A stretch of DNA of 64,000 bases from Humibacter sp049446075 (GTDB lineage: Bacteria > Actinomycetota > Actinomycetes > Actinomycetales > Microbacteriaceae), in the NCBI RefSeq assembly GCF_049446075.1, contig NZ_JBMSEB010000002.1:372001-436000 (forward strand), read 5' to 3'. The notes beneath the pieces were generated by a model, which was not told where the DNA came from, made no database searches, and saw nothing but the letters and a program-made list of their open reading frames with translations. This document shows, one piece after another, positions 7,385 through 16,760 of this stretch (positions are counted from its first letter, which is position 1; each line of letters begins with the position of its first letter). A program made the position numbers and the translations under genes.

Positions 7385-8680
7385 TCAGGCCAGCAGCCCG
7401 CTGGCGAACCAGTCGGCTTTGTCGCGAACGCCCGGCAGCGCGAAGAAGTAGCCGCCGCCGGTCGGCGAGATGTAGTCCGTGAGCGGCTCGTTCGCGAGTC
7501 GCTTCTGCACGGTGACGAACTGGCGCTCGAGGTCCTGGTTGAAGCAGGCGAAGATGAGGCCGGTGTCGAGGTTTCCGTTCGTATCGATGCCCGAGTCGTA
7601 GTTGTAGGGACGACGGTGCATCTGCTGCTTCGCCTGCTCGGGCGAGCGGTTGTTCGCGAGCCGGATGTGGGCATCCATCTGGATCACGTCGCCCGTCGGA
7701 TCCGTTTCGTAGTGCGGATCGTCGTGCTCGTGGGTGCCCGTGAGGGGAGCACCGGAGTCTCGTCGGCGGCCGATGATGTTCTCCTGCTCGTGCAGCGAGA
7801 CGCGGTCCCAGAACTCGACGAGCATGCGGATGACGCGCACCACCTGGTACGAGCCGCCCTCCACCCAGCCGGGCTCGCCCGCACCGGCGTGGGCCCAAAC
7901 GAGCCGGTCGGGAGCGGATGCCGCCGCGAGGGCCGGCGCGGACGTTCCGTCTCTGAAGCCCATGAGGTTTCGCGGCGTGCCCGACGGGCGCGGCGGTGAC
8001 GTGAAGCCGTCTTTGCGCCAACGCAGCTGCATGGCGCCCCGGGTGGCTCTGGCGATGTCGCGCAGTGCGTGCGTCACGGTGTCCGGGTTATGGGCGCACA
8101 GCTGCATCAGCACGTCGCCGTCGCACGTGGCGCGGTCGAGGGCATCGTTCGGAAAGTCCTCCATCACGCGCAATCGGTGCGGCTTGAGCGCGGCAAGCCC
8201 GTATCGCTCGTCGAAGACGGATGCCCCGAGCGACACGGTCACGGTGAGGCCGTCCGCCGGCACATCCGGTCCGAGCACACCTGAGTCGGGCGGCGGAGCC
8301 GTGATGCCGACGTCGTCCGGCGTTCCGCCGGACGTGAGGAATCTGGCACGATCCGTGAGCGTCTTCATGAGATCGGTCAGCTCTTGCCGGCCGGATGCCG
8401 TCAGGTCGAAGGATGCGAACGTTGCGTTGCGCTGCGCCGGGGTGAGGATGCCCGCCTGGTGCGCGCCGTGGAACGGGTAGGAGGCAGCGGCCGCAGCGGA
8501 GGTGCTCGTCGCCGCAGATGCGGCCGCGGGCGCAGCGGCCACGGCAGCCAGCGGCGCGGCGATGCCGGCGCCGACCAGCCCGTGCAGGAATCCCCGCCGT
8601 GTGGCGCCGGTGGTACTCGGCGGACGTTCGGCTGGCTCAGGGTGCGGGCGCTCCGCTCGCTCCGGCTGCCCACGCGTCAC
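7385..8680 (-). CDS. efeB: Dyp-type haem peroxidase, Tat-exported (EfeB)
   Basis: 431 residues from the GTG at 8680, which overlaps the efeO stop (GTGA); a longer reading frame upstream runs through efeO in the wrong frame. The Tat signal is TRRGFLHGLVGAG (Arg28-Arg29) followed by an Ala-rich cleavage region. The Dyp fold shows the distal GFRDGTSAP motif, where Asp acts in peroxide cleavage, and the late DRVSLHEQENIIGRRR segment with HEHDDPHYE. EfeB works outside the membrane with EfeO in low-pH ferrous iron uptake, or in iron release from haem. Its coupling to efeO supports the assignment. The permease efeU is not next to it. Confidence 0.93.
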   Translation of the reverse strand: MTRGQPERAERPHPEPAERPPSTTGATRRGFLHGLVGAGIAAPLAAVAAAPAAASAATSTSAAAAASYPFHGAHQAGILTPAQRNATFASFDLTASGRQELTDLMKTLTDRARFLTSGGTPDDVGITAPPPDSGVLGPDVPADGLTVTVSLGASVFDERYGLAALKPHRLRVMEDFPNDALDRATCDGDVLMQLCAHNPDTVTHALRDIARATRGAMQLRWRKDGFTSPPRPSGTPRNLMGFRDGTSAPALAAASAPDRLVWAHAGAGEPGWVEGGSYQVVRVIRMLVEFWDRVSLHEQENIIGRRRDSGAPLTGTHEHDDPHYETDPTGDVIQMDAHIRLANNRSPEQAKQQMHRRPYNYDSGIDTNGNLDTGLIFACFNQDLERQFVTVQKRLANEPLTDYISPTGGGYFFALPGVRDKADWFASGLLA

Positions 8681-9873
8681 GAGGCGGCCCTCCGTACGTC
8701 GCAGATCGCCGCGATGGGCGCGAGCAGTTCGACTGCGGCGTCGATCCTCGCGTCGAGGTGCTCGCGCTGCGCCGTCGTGAGGCTCTGCAGCGGCGTCCAG
8801 GTGCCGTCTGCGGCGCGATAGGACTCGACGAGCTGTCTCGCGGAGGCGATCGAGGCATCCGTCTGGCTCAGCTCGGGGTACCGCGACGCAAGGATGCCCC
8901 GCAGCGGCTCGAGCGCCTCCACCGTGCCCGCGAGGTTGGCGTCGACTATGGCGAGCGTGGTGTGGCTGCCGGCATCCGTCGTGCCGGTGAGTTCGAACTG
9001 CATGGCGTTCTCCAGGATCTCGTGGGCGCGCAGGCCGATGTCGAGGGGGTCGATGCGCGCGTTCGGGAAGTTCGTGCGCAGGTCGGCGACATCCGCGGCG
9101 AGGCGCATTGTGAACGGCTCGACCTCTGCCGCGCTCGCTCCGGACCACAGCAGCGCCTCGACCTTGTGGAACCCGGTCAGTCCGGAGTCGTCGAGTGCGG
9201 TGCGGCCGGAGGCGGGCATCCCGTTGATGGCGGTGTCGGCATCGCCGAAGGCGCCGTATGCCGCGCCGAGCGACTCGTACTCGAGGTGCGCGGTGAGCCA
9301 GTCGCCGCGAGCCTTGTCGAGGTCGCCGGATGCCACGTCTGCGGCGAGCGCGTCGACATCCGTCTGCAGCACCGGGAGCCGGCTCTCGATCCACGCGCCG
9401 TACTGCTTCGCCGCGGGAATGAGGTCGTTCTGGGTCACTGGCCGGATGCCGGGCGTCGCGTTCGCCACTCGCGTGGCACCCGATACGGCAACGACGGGTC
9501 CTGCGATGGGATCGGCGTCGGCCGGCAGGCAGACGAAGCGATAGCGCCCCGCGGCAAGCACAGCGGTGCCGCGTGTGGTGGATCCGGCGCCGAGGGATTC
9601 CAGGTCGAGGTAGACCTTGCCGCCCTCTGCGGACTGCAGGTATACCTCCATGCCCGCAATGGACGTGTTCTTCACGTCGAACGTCTGGGTGCCTGAAGTG
9701 GCGTGCGACCAACCCGTTCCGCAGCCGGAGATGCCGACGGCCACCGTGTAGGCATCCGGATGCCCGCGGCTGCTCTGCAGGTTCTGTCGCGTCAGGAGCG
9801 TGCCGACGACGCCCGCGGCCACGACGGCGGCGAGCGCAAGCGCCAGTGCCCCGTACTTCGTAGCTCGCTGCAC
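8677..9873 (-). CDS. efeO: Iron uptake protein EfeO (cupredoxin plus M75 domain)
   Basis: 398 residues. An N-terminal membrane anchor or signal (YGALALALAAVVAAGVVG) is followed by a cupredoxin-like domain (SGTQTFDVKNTSIAGMEVYLQ, about residues 40-135) and an imelysin/peptidase-M75 domain with the HLEYE (HxxE) metal motif. In the EfeUOB system EfeO binds ferrous or ferric iron outside the membrane for the EfeU permease. Here efeO is coupled to efeB, but no efeU-like multi-helix permease is present in the window. The 232-base gap upstream holds direct GTTCA repeats (10017-10052). Confidence 0.92.
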   Translation of the reverse strand: MQRATKYGALALALAAVVAAGVVGTLLTRQNLQSSRGHPDAYTVAVGISGCGTGWSHATSGTQTFDVKNTSIAGMEVYLQSAEGGKVYLDLESLGAGSTTRGTAVLAAGRYRFVCLPADADPIAGPVVAVSGATRVANATPGIRPVTQNDLIPAAKQYGAWIESRLPVLQTDVDALAADVASGDLDKARGDWLTAHLEYESLGAAYGAFGDADTAINGMPASGRTALDDSGLTGFHKVEALLWSGASAAEVEPFTMRLAADVADLRTNFPNARIDPLDIGLRAHEILENAMQFELTGTTDAGSHTTLAIVDANLAGTVEALEPLRGILASRYPELSQTDASIASARQLVESYRAADGTWTPLQSLTTAQREHLDARIDAAVELLAPIAAICDVRRAAS

Positions 9874-10016
9874 CGATCCGCCTTCGCCGTGACCATCGTT
9901 CTCGCGCCTGGCGGGGCATCCGCTTGGCCTGGTCAGGCGAGAGCGGTTGCCATCGGCGCACGGGCGGAACCAGAACGGCCCCGAACCGATGTCATGCTGG
10001 CACCGGATTCGGGCCG

Positions 10017-10052
10017 GTTCATCGGGCGTTCATCGAGTTCACTGAGTGTTCA
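10017..10052. promoter_or_regulatory. Four GTTCA direct repeats upstream of efeO (PHO-box-like)
   Basis: GTTCA occurs at 10017, 10028, 10037 and 10048, spaced 11, 9 and 11 bases. Actinobacterial PhoP sites are 11-base direct repeats starting GTTCA. This array lies about 150 bases before the efeO start, though its readable orientation is the opposite strand. It may instead be chance. Confidence 0.35.
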
Positions 10053-10105
10053 GCGAATGGTCGTCGCGGTGCCCGCGAGCGCGGGTAGACCGAGCGGTGT
10101 ACCGC

Positions 10106-11293
10106 TTACTCCGAGGTGCAGACTCCGGTGGCCACGGGCGCTGGGCTCGCACCGGCGAGCACGGGGCGCACCTCGTCGAGGGTGAGCGCATAGCCGGTGT
10201 CGGCATCCGTCGTCGACCTCGCGAAGACCATGCCGACGACGTCACCCGCGTCGTCGAACAGCGGACCGCCCGAGTTGCCCGCGCGCACCACGGCCCGCAG
10301 CGAATACACGTCACGCACCACGGTGTTGTGCTGGTAGATGTCTGTGCCGGCTGCGGTCAGTTCGCCACGCACCCGTGCAGAATCCAGCGTGTACGGACCT
10401 CCGCCGGGGAAGCCGGCCACGACGGCAGGGTCTCCCGCTTTCAGCGTGGACCCCATGTGCAACACGGGAGCCGACAGGTCGGGCACCCGCAGCACGGCCA
10501 CATCGCGTTCCGGATCGAAGGCGACGACGGATGCGTCGTATCCGCGGTCGTCCTGCGTCACGACCTCGACGGACGACGAGCCGGCCACCACGTGCGCGTT
10601 GGTCACGACGATGCCCTGGCCCTCCACCCAGCCGCTGCCGCTGGATGCCATCGAGCAGCTGGACTGCACGGCTTCCACCTTGACCACGCTCTGCGACTCG
10701 GCCCGCACTGCCGCCGGAATCGTGGGGTCGGGCGCTGCCGTGTCGGGAATGGTCTCGTTGCCGGAGAACACTTCGGGCAGGCCCGCGCCGGCGAGCGCGT
10801 CGTCGAGGGCTCCGAGGGCCGTGGACGGCGGAACCGGAGCGATGTCATCGAGCATCGTGACGATGCGCGAAGCGGATGCCAGTTGCGAAGCCGGGTAGAT
10901 CGACGACGACTGCGCGAACCCCGCCAGCAGCCAGACGACGGCCCCCCATGCGACGACGCCGACGACGGCTCCGCCCACCGCGTCGATGCGGTTCAGGGCG
11001 CCACGACGACCGATGCGCCCGCGCAACACTGCGCCGAGGCTGGTCGCCACACCGTAGAGAGCCGAACCGCAGAGGAGCACCACCACCGCGGCCAGCACTG
11101 TGCGGGCGATGACGCTGCCGTGGCCCTGCGGCATCACCCAGGCGACGACGAGCGGAGCAAGAAGCAGCCCGATCCATAGGCCCGCGATGAGGCCAACCAT
11201 CGACAGCGCAGTCACGAGCGCTCCGCGGCGCCACCCTGCGGCGATGGCGACGATCGCGGCCAGCGCGAGCACGATGTCGACGGCCAACTCCAC
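10106..11293 (-). CDS. marP: MarP-like membrane serine protease (CvpA plus trypsin domain)
   Basis: 395 residues from the GTG at 11293; a longer in-frame extension to 11809 lies in the neighbour's region and looks spurious. Four N-terminal helices (residues 3-130) form a CvpA-like domain. The periplasmic chymotrypsin fold has the catalytic triad His234 (TNAHVV), Asp264 (ERDVAVLRV) and Ser341 (AGNSGGP). Cys213 and Cys392 lie where mycobacterial MarP has a disulfide needed for activity. Length and residue positions nearly match the 397-residue Mycobacterium tuberculosis MarP, which protects against acid and oxidative stress by processing a cell-wall hydrolase. Transcribed alone. Confidence 0.9.
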   Translation of the reverse strand: MELAVDIVLALAAIVAIAAGWRRGALVTALSMVGLIAGLWIGLLLAPLVVAWVMPQGHGSVIARTVLAAVVVLLCGSALYGVATSLGAVLRGRIGRRGALNRIDAVGGAVVGVVAWGAVVWLLAGFAQSSSIYPASQLASASRIVTMLDDIAPVPPSTALGALDDALAGAGLPEVFSGNETIPDTAAPDPTIPAAVRAESQSVVKVEAVQSSCSMASSGSGWVEGQGIVVTNAHVVAGSSSVEVVTQDDRGYDASVVAFDPERDVAVLRVPDLSAPVLHMGSTLKAGDPAVVAGFPGGGPYTLDSARVRGELTAAGTDIYQHNTVVRDVYSLRAVVRAGNSGGPLFDDAGDVVGMVFARSTTDADTGYALTLDEVRPVLAGASPAPVATGVCTSE

Positions 11294-11498
11294 GCATCTA
11301 CTTTCGCCGGTGTTGCTGTGCGGGTGCTGGAGCGGGGATGCCTGCGGCACCTGCCCCAGGCAACTCCCCGCTGACTCGCAGCGGCAGGTCAGCCACGTGC
11401 AGGTCGGGATCCCGGAGGAGTGTCCGACGCAGGGCCAAGGCGACCTAGCCGCGACACAGTCGGGCCATGGCCTGTACCTATTCACAGGTCCTACCGTC

Positions 11499-13091
11499 AT
11501 GGCCATGACCCCCGCCCTGCCCGAACACCCAAAGCCCGCGACCGACTCGAGTAGCGACCGCCTACCCGTCGAGGTCGACCTTCCGGACCAGGGGGGCGGG
11601 CAGGCGAAGCGGCGAAGGGGCATCCGTCGACGTGAAGTGCTGTTCGGTGGCGGCGGACTCGCTCTCGGTATCGCCGGCGCCTTCGCCGGAATCGGAACCG
11701 CGAACGCCATCGCCAGTTCGTCGACCGCCTCGTCGGGCACGAGCAGCGCTCCCGCGTACACGCTCCAGCGCTTCACCAGCACCATGGTCACCGCACCGAA
11801 GCTCAGCATCTGGCGCCCGAGCGGAGCCGCACTGGCGGATGGCTATGTCTTCTCGACACCGCAGACCGACGAGTTCTCGCCGGCCATCTACGACGTAGAC
11901 GGAACGCTCATCTGGTCTCACCCCGGCGGCGGAGCCGGAACCGACTTCCGGGTGCAGCGGTACGAGGGGCAATCCGTGCTCACCTATTGGACGGGCACGT
12001 CGCAGTACGGGAACGGTCAAGGCCACGGAGTGATCCTGGATGCCTCGTATCGCCCGATCGCGCACGTGTACGCTCGCGGCGGGCTGCAGGCGGACCTGCA
12101 CGAGTTCGAGCTCACCGATGCCGGCACGGCTCTCATCACGGCGTACCCGCCGGTGCGCGCCGACCTCACGTCGATCGGCGGATCTGCAGACGGCTGGATG
12201 TTCGACTGCCATATCCAGGAGATCGACGTGTCGACGAACGAACTGCTCCTCGACTGGCGTGCGAGCGATCACATCCCGCTGGGCGAGAGCTACCAACCCC
12301 TCGGCACCGACGGCGGCTCCGCACCCTCGGCCTACGACCCGTACCACCTCAATGCGATCTCGGCCGATACTGCCGACACGCTGCTGCTCTCCGCGAGGCA
12401 CACCCACACCGTGTACTCACTCGACCGCAAGACCGGCGAGATCCGCTGGCGGCTTGGCGGCAAGAAGAGCGACTTCACGGTGGACCAGTCGGCGGCATTC
12501 GCCTGGCAGCACGATGCCCGCAGGCAGTCCGCCACGGAGATCAGCATGTTCGACAACCACGTGAACACGTCGAAGGGCACGTCTCGCGGCCTCGTGCTGA
12601 CCGTCGACGAGGCAGCCAAGACGGCGCGGCTGAAGCAGGAGTACGCGGACAAGAACCACGTGGGCTACGCCATGGGTTCGACGCAGCTCCTGCAGAACGG
12701 CAACGTGCTCGTGGGATGGGGTACTCAGCCGTACGCGACCGAGTTCACGTCAGACGGTACGGCCGTGTGGGAGGCATCCGGGCTAGGTGACACCTGCTAT
12801 CGGGTGGCCAAGAGCATCTGGGTGGGGCAGCCGCAGGCGGATCCCGACGTCGCAGCTGTCGTCGACGCATCCGGCCGGTTGCACGTCTACGCCAGCTGGA
12901 ATGGTGCAACCCGAGTGGCCTCGTGGCAGGTGCTTTCCGGAGCGTCCGAGGACTCGCTGGCCGCCGTGGCCACCGTTCCGAAGAACGGCTTCGAGACCAC
13001 CACAGCCATCGACGCTGCGGCTCACGTGCAGGTGGTCGCGCTCGATGCGCAGGGCGTGCGCCTCGGCGCCTCGGCCGTCATCGCCGCGTAG
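11499..13091 (+). CDS. Arylsulfotransferase (ASST)-family protein, Tat-exported
   Basis: 530 residues from the ATG at 11499; the ORF extends further upstream but that part is antisense to marP. A twin-arginine-like signal (GIRRREVLFGGGGLALGIAG) predicts Tat export. The rest is a beta-propeller of the ASST family (PF14269 type), with repeated Trp/Gly blades such as YDVDGTLIWSHPGGG and KTGEIRWRLGGKKSDF. HDARRQSATEISMFDNH carries the His, Arg and Asn residues expected in the active region. ASST enzymes move sulfate between phenols, but many relatives have no proven activity. The gene stands alone, divergent from marP. Confidence 0.85.
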   Translation: MAMTPALPEHPKPATDSSSDRLPVEVDLPDQGGGQAKRRRGIRRREVLFGGGGLALGIAGAFAGIGTANAIASSSTASSGTSSAPAYTLQRFTSTMVTAPKLSIWRPSGAALADGYVFSTPQTDEFSPAIYDVDGTLIWSHPGGGAGTDFRVQRYEGQSVLTYWTGTSQYGNGQGHGVILDASYRPIAHVYARGGLQADLHEFELTDAGTALITAYPPVRADLTSIGGSADGWMFDCHIQEIDVSTNELLLDWRASDHIPLGESYQPLGTDGGSAPSAYDPYHLNAISADTADTLLLSARHTHTVYSLDRKTGEIRWRLGGKKSDFTVDQSAAFAWQHDARRQSATEISMFDNHVNTSKGTSRGLVLTVDEAAKTARLKQEYADKNHVGYAMGSTQLLQNGNVLVGWGTQPYATEFTSDGTAVWEASGLGDTCYRVAKSIWVGQPQADPDVAAVVDASGRLHVYASWNGATRVASWQVLSGASEDSLAAVATVPKNGFETTTAIDAAAHVQVVALDAQGVRLGASAVIAA

Positions 13092-13321
13092 GGCGCCCGA
13101 CGTAACACCGTCGTCACGCACCGGGCATGCGCATCCCGCGCACCGGACGAAATGGCCGAAGAGGATGCCTTTTCGCGACCGAAATCCCTCGGTGGGTCAC
13201 ACTGGGCTTGGCAGAATGACACAAATCGTCCGAGCTGACCGAGAGTGGTCGCATCCAGCTCTGCACGGGAGCGACAGCATCGGCGACGCGCCGCCCGGTC
13301 GGCGCGTTTCGAAGGAGAACA

Positions 13322-14581
13322 ATGACGACCCTGGCGAGCGAGGGCGCGGCATCCGCGCTGCACGGAGCATCCACCGCAACGGGTGAACCCGCCATCTCCA
13401 TCCGGCACGTCACGAAACGGTTCGGCGACGCGATCGCGGTGGACGACATCGACCTGCAGCTGGCCAAGGGCGAGTTCTTCGCACTGCTCGGGCCGTCGGG
13501 CTGCGGCAAGACGACCACATTGCGCATGGTCGGCGGGTTCGAGCTGCCCAGCCTCGGCCACATCTACCTCGACGGACGCGACGTCACGATGCTGCCGCCC
13601 TACAAGCGCGACGTGAACACGGTGTTCCAGTCCTACGCGCTCTTCCCGCACCTGACCGTGTTCGACAACGTCGCCTTCGGGCTGCGCCGACGCAAGGTGC
13701 CGACTTCGCAGTTGCGCGAGAAGGTGGAGCGCAACCTCGAGATGGTTGGGCTCGCCGGCTTCGGCAAGCGCCGCCCGCTTCAGCTCTCCGGCGGCCAGCA
13801 GCAGCGCGTCGCGCTCGCCCGCGCCCTCGTCAACGAGCCGAAGGTGCTGCTGCTCGACGAGCCGATGGGTGCGCTCGATGCCAAGATCCGCAAGACCATG
13901 CAGCTGGAGCTCAAGCGCATCCAGCGTGAGGTCGGCATCACGTTCCTCTACGTCACGCACGACCAGAACGAGGCCATGTCGATGGCCGACCGTCTCGCGG
14001 TGATGAACGCCGGGCGCACCGAAGACATCGGAACGCCCGACCGCGTGTACGACCGCCCGGCCACGCAGTTCGTCGCGGAGTTCCTCGGCACGTGCAACGT
14101 GATCACTCCCGACGCGTCGACCGCCGGCGCAGACGGCGCGTCGCTGCGCCTGCCCGACGGCACCCCTCTCGTGGTGAGAGGCGCGGACGGCCGGTTGCCC
14201 GAAGGAGCGCGCGTGGGCATCCGGCCCGAGAAGCTCGTGGTGACCAGAGCGGATGCCTACGCCGCGCCGAGCGCGCTCGCCGGCGGAACGCATGCGGTCG
14301 CCTCTCAACCAAACACCGTGCTCGGCACGGTTGTGACCGCCACGTACCTCGGCGCCAGCACCGAATACGAGGTCTCCACGCCGTGGGGCGGAACCCTCAA
14401 GGCGTTCGCGCAGAACCTGGCCGACTCGTCCCGAGCTCGTCCTGGCGAACAGGTCGTGCTCACCTGGGATGCCGACCACGCGTTCCTGCTCGCGCCTTCG
14501 CCGGCCGCCTCGCCCGCCGCGGGCTCCGCTGCTGCAGGGTCCGCTGCTGCAGGCTCGTCGGCATCCGGAGGGGCATCGTGA
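13322..14581 (+). CDS. potA: Polyamine ABC transporter ATP-binding protein (PotA-type)
   Basis: 419 residues with a perfect set of ABC motifs: Walker A GPSGCGKTT (57-65), Q-loop VFQSYALFPH, signature LSGGQQQR (155-162), Walker B VLLLDEP and the H-loop YVTHDQ. A C-terminal TOBE domain (about 250-400) ends in a low-complexity Ala-Ser tail. The ATG follows AAGGAGAA. It is the first gene of a tightly overlapping four-gene operon (A, D, B, C) typical of spermidine/putrescine importers. Putrescine, spermidine or another cationic solute is the likely substrate; thiamine or iron-type relatives are less likely given PotD. Confidence 0.93.
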   Translation: MTTLASEGAASALHGASTATGEPAISIRHVTKRFGDAIAVDDIDLQLAKGEFFALLGPSGCGKTTTLRMVGGFELPSLGHIYLDGRDVTMLPPYKRDVNTVFQSYALFPHLTVFDNVAFGLRRRKVPTSQLREKVERNLEMVGLAGFGKRRPLQLSGGQQQRVALARALVNEPKVLLLDEPMGALDAKIRKTMQLELKRIQREVGITFLYVTHDQNEAMSMADRLAVMNAGRTEDIGTPDRVYDRPATQFVAEFLGTCNVITPDASTAGADGASLRLPDGTPLVVRGADGRLPEGARVGIRPEKLVVTRADAYAAPSALAGGTHAVASQPNTVLGTVVTATYLGASTEYEVSTPWGGTLKAFAQNLADSSRARPGEQVVLTWDADHAFLLAPSPAASPAAGSAAAGSAAAGSSASGGAS

Positions 14582-15810
14582 CGCCTCCCTCGGCGGATCC
14601 AGCGCTCTGGCGCGGCCTCACCGAGGCGCGCATCTCACGGCGCGGCATGCTAAAGGGCGTGCTGGCAGGGGTGGGCGTTGCGGCGCTCGGGTCCACCCTG
14701 GCCGGGTGCAGCATCCAGGGCTCCGTGTCGAGCCAGGCCCAGCAGCACGTCGACTGGGCGGCGTTCTGGTCGAAGCAGAAGACGACCGGGCACCTCGACT
14801 TCGCGAACTGGCCGCTCTACATCGACCAGGACAAGGGCAAGTTCCCATCGCTCGAGAAGTTCACCAAGGCCACGGGCATCAGCGTCAACTACCAGCAGGT
14901 CATCCAGAACAACGCGCCGTTCTACGCGACAGTGGCACCGCAGCTGCGCGCCCACGAGGCGACCGGCTACGACCTCGTCGTGATGACGAACGGCTGGGAG
15001 CTGACCGAGATGATCAGCAACGGCTTCGTCATGCAGCTCGACCACTCCCGGCTGCCGAACTTCGCCAAATACGCCGCCAAGAACGTGCGCAACCCGCCCT
15101 ACGACCCGGGCAACAAGCACTCGGTGGTGTGGCAGACCGGGTTCACGGGCCTTGCCTACAACTCCAAGCTCGTCGACCGTCCCATCACGAGCTTCAAAGA
15201 CCTCATGGATCCGGCGTTCAAGGGCCACGTCGGCATGATGAGCGACAACACCGAGCTCGGTAGCGCGGCACTGCTCGCCATCGGCGTGGACCCCACGCAG
15301 TCGACGCCCGCCGACTGGCGCAGGGCCGCCGACTGGTTGCGCAAGCAGCAGCCCAACGTCGCCGGCTACTACGACCAGAGCTACATCGACCGGCTCTCCA
15401 ACGGCGACACCTGGGTTTCGCAGGCGTGGTCGGGCGACGTGTTCCAGGCGATCGCGGGCGGCAATAAACACCTGAAGTTCGTCATCCCCGAAGAGGGCCA
15501 GATGATCTGGCACGACAACATGATGATCCCGATGCAGGCGCAGAATCCCATCTCCGCCCTGAAGTGGATGGACTTCTACTACACGCCCGAGATCGCGGGC
15601 ATGGTCGAGGACTGGGTGAACTACGTGTGCCCCGTGCCCGATGCGAAGGACTACATCCTGAACGAGCTGGGCGACCCGAAAGTGGCGAACAGCCCGCTCG
15701 TGTTCCCCGACCCCTCTGTCGACGAGAAGTCGCACGAGTTCCGCGTGTTCAAGAACTACGACGAGTACGAGGAGTGGAACAAGGTGTTCAATCCTGTGAT
15801 CCAGTCGTGA
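14578..15810 (+). CDS. potD: Polyamine ABC transporter substrate-binding lipoprotein (PotD-type)
   Basis: 410 residues from the GTG at 14578 that overlaps the potA stop (GTGA). The signal combines a twin-arginine motif (ISRRGMLKGVLAG) and a lipobox LAGC, giving a Tat-exported lipoprotein. The mature part is a type II periplasmic-binding fold of the SBP_bac/spermidine-putrescine family. LDFANWPLYID opens the ligand pocket, and acidic and aromatic residues (EEGQMIWHDNMMIP, YDQSYIDRL) fit amine binding. It is placed between the ATPase and permeases, as in many actinobacterial pot operons. Confidence 0.92.
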   Translation: MTPPSADPALWRGLTEARISRRGMLKGVLAGVGVAALGSTLAGCSIQGSVSSQAQQHVDWAAFWSKQKTTGHLDFANWPLYIDQDKGKFPSLEKFTKATGISVNYQQVIQNNAPFYATVAPQLRAHEATGYDLVVMTNGWELTEMISNGFVMQLDHSRLPNFAKYAAKNVRNPPYDPGNKHSVVWQTGFTGLAYNSKLVDRPITSFKDLMDPAFKGHVGMMSDNTELGSAALLAIGVDPTQSTPADWRRAADWLRKQQPNVAGYYDQSYIDRLSNGDTWVSQAWSGDVFQAIAGGNKHLKFVIPEEGQMIWHDNMMIPMQAQNPISALKWMDFYYTPEIAGMVEDWVNYVCPVPDAKDYILNELGDPKVANSPLVFPDPSVDEKSHEFRVFKNYDEYEEWNKVFNPVIQS

Positions 15811-16760
15811 GCGCCGTCACTCCCACGCTCGCCCGGGCCAGCGTCCCTGGCGAGCAGGCGCCGCTCGAACGCCAGGACGGCCGTCTGCGTCGCAGCCTGC
15901 TGCGGCACTCGACCCCCTATCTGCTCGGGCTGGTCGGCACGGCGTGGCTGCTCATCCTGTTCGTCATCCCGCTCGTATCCGGACTCGCCGTGTCGCTCAT
16001 GACCGGTAATCCGCAGGACGGCTACACGTTCACCTGGAACTGGAGCGTCTACTCCGACATCTTCGTGAACTCGGATGTGCCCTACCTCACGTTCCTGCTC
16101 CGCGGCCTGCTCTACGCCGCAGCCGCCACGATCATCACGATCGTCGTCGGCTTTCCGCTCGCCTACTTCATCGCGTTCCGGGTCTCCCCGCGGTGGAAGA
16201 ACGCGCTGCTGCTGCTCGTGATGCTGAGCTTCTTCGTGTCGTTCGTCATCCGCACCGACATGTGGGCGTTCGTGCTCTCGGATCAGGGCCCGGTGCTCAC
16301 GGTGCTGCGCGACCTGCACCTGGCAGGCAAGGGCTTCCACATCCTCGGCACCAACGCGGCGGTGATCGGCGGACTCGCGTACAACGATCTCGCGTTCATG
16401 GTGCTGCCCATCTACGTAGCGCTCGAGCGCATCGATCCTCGCTTGATCGAGGCATCCGCTGACCTCTACGGCAACAAGACGAATACTTTCACGCGCACGA
16501 TCCTGCCGCTGACGCGCTCCGGCATCTTCGCGGGCGTGCTGCTCGTGTTCATCGACTGCGCGGGCGACCCGGTGAACGCTTCGCTGCTGGGCGGAACACA
16601 CACGTACGTGATCGGCCAGGCGATCCAGGATGCCTACCTCACCAACCAGCAGTACAACGTGGCGGCCGCCCTCTCGACCGTGCTCATGATCGTGCTGGGC
16701 ATCATCCTCTTCGCCTACGCCCGCATCGCCGGAACCGACAACATCGAGGACCTGGTATGA
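15807..16760 (+). CDS. potB: Polyamine ABC transporter permease (PotB-type)
   Basis: 317 residues from the GTG at 15807 (GTGA overlap with potD). About six membrane helices; the first is LLGLVGTAWLLILFVIPLVSG. The EAA loop that contacts PotA is EASADLYGNKTNTFTRTILPLTRSGIF, with the canonical Glu-Ala and Gly. The sequence IRTDMWAFVLSDQGPVL matches the PotB/PotH subfamily. Its stop overlaps the potC start (ATGA). Confidence 0.93.
   Translation: MSAVTPTLARASVPGEQAPLERQDGRLRRSLLRHSTPYLLGLVGTAWLLILFVIPLVSGLAVSLMTGNPQDGYTFTWNWSVYSDIFVNSDVPYLTFLLRGLLYAAAATIITIVVGFPLAYFIAFRVSPRWKNALLLLVMLSFFVSFVIRTDMWAFVLSDQGPVLTVLRDLHLAGKGFHILGTNAAVIGGLAYNDLAFMVLPIYVALERIDPRLIEASADLYGNKTNTFTRTILPLTRSGIFAGVLLVFIDCAGDPVNASLLGGTHTYVIGQAIQDAYLTNQQYNVAAALSTVLMIVLGIILFAYARIAGTDNIEDLV

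Noticed and set aside
5489..7999. 836-residue plus-strand frame over the phosphoesterase and efeB
   Set aside because: Very Arg/Val-rich shadow of the real minus-strand genes; no domain and no ribosome site.
7385..9961. An 858-residue open frame reading through efeO and efeB
   Set aside because: Its upstream part is the wrong frame of efeO; a GTG start with a GTGA overlap at 8680 gives the true efeB.
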